Assembly (NCBI RefSeq): GCF_018882055.1
Contig: NZ_JACVPF010000002.1
Coordinates: 434,001 to 498,000 of the forward strand
DNA: 64,000 nucleotides
Reading direction: 5' to 3'
DNA from: Polynucleobacter sp. es-MAR-4
Lineage (GTDB): Bacteria; Pseudomonadota; Gammaproteobacteria; Burkholderiales; Burkholderiaceae
The notes beneath the pieces are model-generated. The model worked only from the letters and a program-made list of their open reading frames with translations. It was not told the origin of the DNA and ran no database searches. The position numbers were made by a program, and so were the translations under genes. Positions 60,450 through 64,000 of the stretch are shown piece after piece (position 1 is the first letter of the stretch; each line of letters begins with the position of its first letter).

Positions 60450-60953
60450 ATGAACTTTGCCCCTAAACCCATCCGCACGAAAGCCGCCCATGAATGGCTG
60501 GATTATTTGCGCGACTCTGAGGGCTTGGGTGGAATTTTGGCAAAAACAGAAGATCTAGCCAAACTCAAAATTGCCCTCAAAGCGGCTCTATTTGAGTTAG
60601 ATTTGGATAACTTAGCGCCCAAAATTGAGGCTGGATGGCGCACTGGTAGTCAAAATGAGCTCTTTCTATTGGTCACCGGAGCCAGTGTTGCCACCCGCCT
60701 TCAGCAAGTTTTACCTAGCCTAATCAATGGGTTAGCAAAAAAAGGGGTAATCTGCACCAGTATTAAGGTACGCCTTAAGCCAGCTCCACCAGCCTGGGAA
60801 ATTAAGCCTCGCGAAGTAGGCCAGCTTAGTCAGAGGCCAAAAGGGTTTAATGCTGCAGCGAGAGCTTCCTGGGAATCTTTATTGGAGAAATTGGCGCCAG
60901 ATTCTGATTTACGCAAGGCGGTTGAGCGCCTACTTCAAAACAAACCCAAATAA
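60450..60953 (+). CDS. DUF721/DciA-like protein
   Basis: 167-residue protein with a DUF721-like region in the first 110 residues (LAKLKIALKAALFELDLDNLAPKI and VTGASVATRLQQVLPSLINGL). DciA proteins recruit the replicative helicase in bacteria lacking DnaC; members next to secA-lpxC occur in this group. The match is modest, so the role is inferred. Divergent from secA and convergent with lpxC (2 bp apart). Confidence 0.7.
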   Translation: MNFAPKPIRTKAAHEWLDYLRDSEGLGGILAKTEDLAKLKIALKAALFELDLDNLAPKIEAGWRTGSQNELFLLVTGASVATRLQQVLPSLINGLAKKGVICTSIKVRLKPAPPAWEIKPREVGQLSQRPKGFNAAARASWESLLEKLAPDSDLRKAVERLLQNKPK

Positions 60954-60955
60954 AC

Positions 60956-61870
60956 CTAGAAAAAGAGGGGTTGACTCTCTTTGGAATAGGCCGCTGGAGC
61001 CTTATTTTCTTGAAAGCCGCTGATTTCGTAAGAGCTAGGATCTTCCAAAAGCTTACGCAAGAGTGCGTTATTGAGGGCATGGCCTGATTTTTCGGCCACA
61101 TAAGAGCCAATAATGGGATGCCCAACTAAATAGAGGTCACCGATAGCATCTAGGATTTTATGACGCACAAACTCATCTTCATAACGTAACTCTTCGTTAT
61201 TAAGGATGCGATGTTCATCGAGCACAATCGCGTTATCTAAACTGCCACCACGCGCCAACCCCATTTCTCGCAATGCCTCAACTTCATGAGCAAAGCCAAA
61301 AGTGCGGGCACGGCCAATCTCACTTCGATACGCATGTTCTGCAAAGTCCACTACAAAACGCTGTCCAGTCTTATCTACCGCCGGATGTTTAAAGTCAATT
61401 GTGAAGTCCAACTTAAACCCAAAGAAAGGCTCTAGACGTGCGAGCTTATCGCCTTCCCTCACTTCTACAGGTTTTTTAATTACTACAAACTGTCTTGGAG
61501 CCTCTTGCTCAGCAATACCAGCCGATTCCATTAAGAACAAAAATGAAGCGGCGCTGCCATCCATGATGGGAACTTCTTCACCATCAAGCTCAATCAATAA
61601 ATTATCTAGACCTAGGCCCGCACATGCTGAAAGTAAATGCTCCACCGTGGAAACACGTACCCCATCTTTTTGAATCACGGATGCCAGGCGGGTATCGCAA
61701 ACCGCCAGAGCGGTAGCCGGCACAACCGATTGCTCTGGGGTATCTACACGTACAAATAAGATTCCTGAATTTACTGGCGCAGGCTTGATAGATAGGGTCA
61801 CCTTGCGCCCAGAGTGCAAGCCAATCCCCACGGTTTTAATCGGAGTAGCGATTGTGCGTTGCTTCATCAT
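60956..61870 (-). CDS. lpxC: UDP-3-O-acyl-N-acetylglucosamine deacetylase
   Basis: Committed step of lipid A synthesis; zinc hydrolase. It has 304 residues. Seen: [33 protein letters not shown] (zinc His), [11 protein letters not shown], and the zinc His/Asp in [19 protein letters not shown]. Last gene of ftsA-ftsZ-peroxiredoxin-lpxC. Confidence 0.97.
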   Translation of the reverse strand: MMKQRTIATPIKTVGIGLHSGRKVTLSIKPAPVNSGILFVRVDTPEQSVVPATALAVCDTRLASVIQKDGVRVSTVEHLLSACAGLGLDNLLIELDGEEVPIMDGSAASFLFLMESAGIAEQEAPRQFVVIKKPVEVREGDKLARLEPFFGFKLDFTIDFKHPAVDKTGQRFVVDFAEHAYRSEIGRARTFGFAHEVEALREMGLARGGSLDNAIVLDEHRILNNEELRYEDEFVRHKILDAIGDLYLVGHPIIGSYVAEKSGHALNNALLRKLLEDPSSYEISGFQENKAPAAYSKESQPLFF

Positions 61871-61897
61871 AGTTTTTATAAATTCAGGAATAATTTC

Positions 61898-62398
61898 TTA
61901 AAGCTTTTTCAAAATTGAAGCAGCATCACTGACTTCAAACTTACCAGGCGCTTCACGATCTAAGGTTGTTACCACACCATTTTCAACAATCATGGCATAG
62001 CGATCTGAACGAACACCCAAACCACGAGCAGTCAAATCTAATTCGAGGCCAAGTTTCTTAGTGAATTCAGCGCTACCATCACCCAGCATGCGAATCTTTT
62101 TACCTACTTTTTGATCGCGACCCCAAGCGCCCATTACAAATGGATCATTTACTGAAATACACCAAATCTCATCAACGCCTTTTGCTTTGATTGCATCAAA
62201 GTGCTCAACATAACTAGGAACGTGCTTAGCAGAACAAGTTGGTGTAAATGCACCAGGCAATGCAAAGATCACTACTTTTTTTCCAGCAGTCAATTTCTCA
62301 ACTTCAAATGCATTTGGTCCAATAGCGCAACCTTCGCTCGCTTCATCTAGAAACTCGTAAAGAGTAGCGTTTGGTAATTTTTGTCCAACAGCAATCAT
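61898..62398 (-). CDS. Peroxiredoxin (Prx5-type)
   Basis: 166-residue thiol peroxidase that reduces H2O2 and organic peroxides. The peroxidatic Cys is in GAFTPTCSAKHVPSY near residue 55; no obvious resolving Cys, so it likely uses glutathione or another thiol. Starts MIAVGQKLPNATLYEF. Its position between ftsZ and lpxC is common in Burkholderiales. Confidence 0.93.
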   Translation of the reverse strand: MIAVGQKLPNATLYEFLDEASEGCAIGPNAFEVEKLTAGKKVVIFALPGAFTPTCSAKHVPSYVEHFDAIKAKGVDEIWCISVNDPFVMGAWGRDQKVGKKIRMLGDGSAEFTKKLGLELDLTARGLGVRSDRYAMIVENGVVTTLDREAPGKFEVSDAASILKKL

Positions 62399-62428
62399 GA
62401 CATCTCCAATAAGTAATTGTTATTTAGC

Positions 62429-62479
62429 ATGCCAACGCAAGCGCGGGATTCGTCGTCCGGAGGGGCGCCGCGCTGGCAT
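62429..62479. repeat. GC-rich imperfect inverted repeat between ftsZ and the peroxiredoxin gene
   Basis: ATGCC...AGCGCGG (62429-62446) pairs with CCGCGCT-GGCAT (62468-62479), with a six-base bulge and a 21-base loop. It stands out from the AT-rich surroundings. Possible dispersed repeat unit or mRNA element; no T tract for termination. Confidence 0.6.
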
Positions 62480-62509
62480 TCTGCATTACCTATTGTATTA
62501 AGCAGTTAA

Positions 62510-63850
62510 TTAATCTGCTTGCTTACGCAAAAAAGCTGGGATTTCATAGTAATCAGCCCCTTTATCCAACATGGTTTTTGCCTGCGGTGAGCTATCAGCA
62601 CCTAATGTAGGGGCTGGTGTCGCTTCACGTGAACTACGGAATACACGTGGCAAATCATATTGACTGTAATCAACTCCGCTTGTTGCTGGTTGAGCGGCCA
62701 TCGAAGGCGCACTACCCGCACCTGTCATTGCCAAACCAGCGCTAGTGCTCAAAGCTGAATCAAGGCTTACCTTGCTCATTGCTGCCGAAGCGCTTGCTGG
62801 AGCAAAGCTATTCAAGTCAGCCATTGTTGGCATCGCATCATGCGTACCAGTAGCTTGTCTCCAAACTACTTCCGGTTGATGATGTTGACGTGCTTGTGGA
62901 TTATTCAAGCCAGTAGCCACCACAGTAACGCGCAAGGCATCACCCAAGCTCTCGTCATAGACAGTACCGAAGATTACAGTAGCATCATCTGCAGCATAGC
63001 CACGGATTGCCGCCATCACTTCACGAGTCTCAGACAATTTCAATGAACGGCTAGCGGTGATGTTTACCAATACGCCGCGTGCACCAGACAAATCAACTCC
63101 TTCGAGCAATGGTGAGGCAACTGCAGCTTCAGCAGCCAAACGTGCGCGATCCATACCAGAAACTGTTGCAGTTCCCATCATCGCCTTACCTTGTTCACCC
63201 ATCACTGTTTTCACGTCCTCAAAGTCGACGTTGATCAAACCTTGTACGTTAATGATTTCAGCAATACCTGAAACGGCGTTATGTAATACATCATCAGCGC
63301 ATGCAAATGCCTTATCAAACTCAGCATCTTCACCCATCACTTCAAAGAGTTTTTCGTTGAGAACAACGATCAATGAATCAACATAGGCTTCGAGTTCGGT
63401 GGCGCCATTCTCTGCAACCTTGAGACGCTTCACACCTTCAAAGTCAAATGGCTTGCTGATAACACCAACAGTTAAGATACCCATCTCTTTAGCAACTTGA
63501 GCAACGATTGGAGCTGCACCAGTACCTGTACCACCACCCATACCGGCTGTGATGAATACCATATGTGCACCTTGCAATGTATCCGCAATACGTGCACGAG
63601 CCTCTTCAGCAGAAGCTGCACCGATTTCAGGTTTTGCGCCAGCACCGAGTCCGCTAGAGCCTAGTTGCAAATTCACAGATGCCTCAGAACGCTGTAAAGC
63701 GCCAGCATCGGTGTTCATGCAAATAAACTCTACGCCGTTAACACCGCGACGAATCATATGCTGAACTGCATTACCACCTGCACCACCAACTCCAACCACT
63801 TTAATAATGGTTTTGCCGGCTGTTTCTTGATCTAACATTTCAAATTCCAT
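62510..63850 (-). CDS. ftsZ: Cell division protein FtsZ
   Basis: Tubulin-like GTPase that forms the division ring. It has 446 residues. Seen: [16 protein letters not shown], the GTP-binding [26 protein letters not shown], a variable Ala/Ser/Pro-rich linker, and the C-terminal binding peptide region [16 protein letters not shown] 63850 has a strong ribosome binding site (AGGAGGG). Follows ftsA by 45 bp. Confidence 0.98.
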   Translation of the reverse strand: MEFEMLDQETAGKTIIKVVGVGGAGGNAVQHMIRRGVNGVEFICMNTDAGALQRSEASVNLQLGSSGLGAGAKPEIGAASAEEARARIADTLQGAHMVFITAGMGGGTGTGAAPIVAQVAKEMGILTVGVISKPFDFEGVKRLKVAENGATELEAYVDSLIVVLNEKLFEVMGEDAEFDKAFACADDVLHNAVSGIAEIINVQGLINVDFEDVKTVMGEQGKAMMGTATVSGMDRARLAAEAAVASPLLEGVDLSGARGVLVNITASRSLKLSETREVMAAIRGYAADDATVIFGTVYDESLGDALRVTVVATGLNNPQARQHHQPEVVWRQATGTHDAMPTMADLNSFAPASASAAMSKVSLDSALSTSAGLAMTGAGSAPSMAAQPATSGVDYSQYDLPRVFRSSREATPAPTLGADSSPQAKTMLDKGADYYEIPAFLRKQAD

Positions 63851-63895
63851 ATACCCTCCTAGGTAATAAGTACTACATTGACGACGACGAAAAAC

Positions 63896-64000
63896 TTAAA
63901 AATTTCCTGCGAACCATTCCTTCATGCGCGAAATCACACTTTGCAACGCGCCTGACTGAGATACTCGACGGCCACGCAACAACTGCGCCTGACCTTCCAT
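63896..64000 (-). CDS. ftsA: Cell division protein FtsA (only the C-terminal end inside the window)
   Basis: The last 34 codons and the stop (63896-63898) of a minus-strand frame run off the right edge, ending VISRMKEWFAGNF, which matches the amphipathic membrane-targeting C-terminus of FtsA (MKEWF-GNF type). Position directly upstream of ftsZ supports this. Confidence 0.9.
   Translation of the reverse strand: MEGQAQLLRGRRVSQSGALQSVISRMKEWFAGNF

Noticed and set aside
61898..62398. Peroxiredoxin as a recent insertion into the division cluster
   Set aside because: This gene between ftsZ and lpxC is, as I recall, usual in Burkholderiales, and its base composition matches its neighbours.

Overview
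The window looks like housekeeping chromosome of a betaproteobacterium in the Burkholderiaceae, most likely a Polynucleobacter-type freshwater bacterium. This rests on gene orders known from that group (bamE divergent from fur; aroQ-accB-accC-prmA; mpl-fabG-RNB-tonB-aroE-mtgA; ftsA-ftsZ-peroxiredoxin-lpxC), moderate GC, very short intergenic gaps, and a lysine/alanine-rich histone H1-like protein whose tail resembles the WPFPTG-type ends of Burkholderiales homologues. The genus is inferred from memory of gene content; no search was run. I see no IS element, prophage, CRISPR array, tRNA or rRNA gene, toxin module or integrative island.

Layout. 1-4.3 kb (minus): bamE-dapB-leuS, leuS running off the left edge. 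fur is divergent and shares a terminator with gap. 4.9-8 kb (minus): tkt then gap, with rsmE divergent. 8.8-12 kb (minus): a barstar-like protein and the malic enzyme MaeB. 12-14.1 kb (plus): overlapping thiL-pgpA-pncC, convergent with corA. 15.2 kb (plus): pyrF. 16-22.8 kb (minus): a compact six-gene run mpl-fabG-RNB-tonB-aroE-mtgA. 22.8-28.5 kb (plus): a TlpA thioredoxin, aroQ, accB, accC, a PrmA-DUF3426 fusion and a PfkB kinase. 28.6-33.6 kb (minus): nrdA-nrdB behind two NrdR-like boxes, then the histone H1-like gene. 33.8-35.5 kb (minus): a YpjD/CcsA-like membrane protein and an AmpD amidase with a fused N-terminal zinc-ribbon region; ffh diverges. 37-45 kb: proS, rppH, a CNP1-like lipoprotein, proB, obgE, rpmA, rplU, a polyprenyl synthase, a reductase-B-like protein and a fumarylacetoacetase-family protein. 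45.5-49.6 kb: a ketopantoate-reductase-like protein, a sodium:solute symporter, a squalene/phytoene-synthase-like protein and an O6-alkylguanine methyltransferase. 49.7-55 kb (plus): a CorC-family protein, short PilB-, PilC- and PilD-like genes, coaE, zapD. 55-64 kb (minus): secA-argJ-ATPase-NUDIX and ftsA-ftsZ-peroxiredoxin-lpxC, with a DciA-like gene (plus) between.

Most genes are essential core functions: translation, cell wall and division, fatty acid and nucleotide synthesis, secretion. I found no obvious new multi-gene system. The most unusual signals are translational or architectural. (1) The H1-like gene stops at an A9 run containing the -1 slippery heptamer A-AAA-AAG, seven bases before a hairpin, and a conserved-looking C-terminus lies in the -1 frame. 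(2) A second A9 run sits at the joint of the PrmA-DUF3426 fusion, where either shifted frame stops within four codons. (3) AmpD is fused to a zinc-ribbon membrane region. (4) A terminator-like hairpin carries the only visible Shine-Dalgarno of obgE. (5) Two NrdR boxes 31 bp apart precede nrdA.
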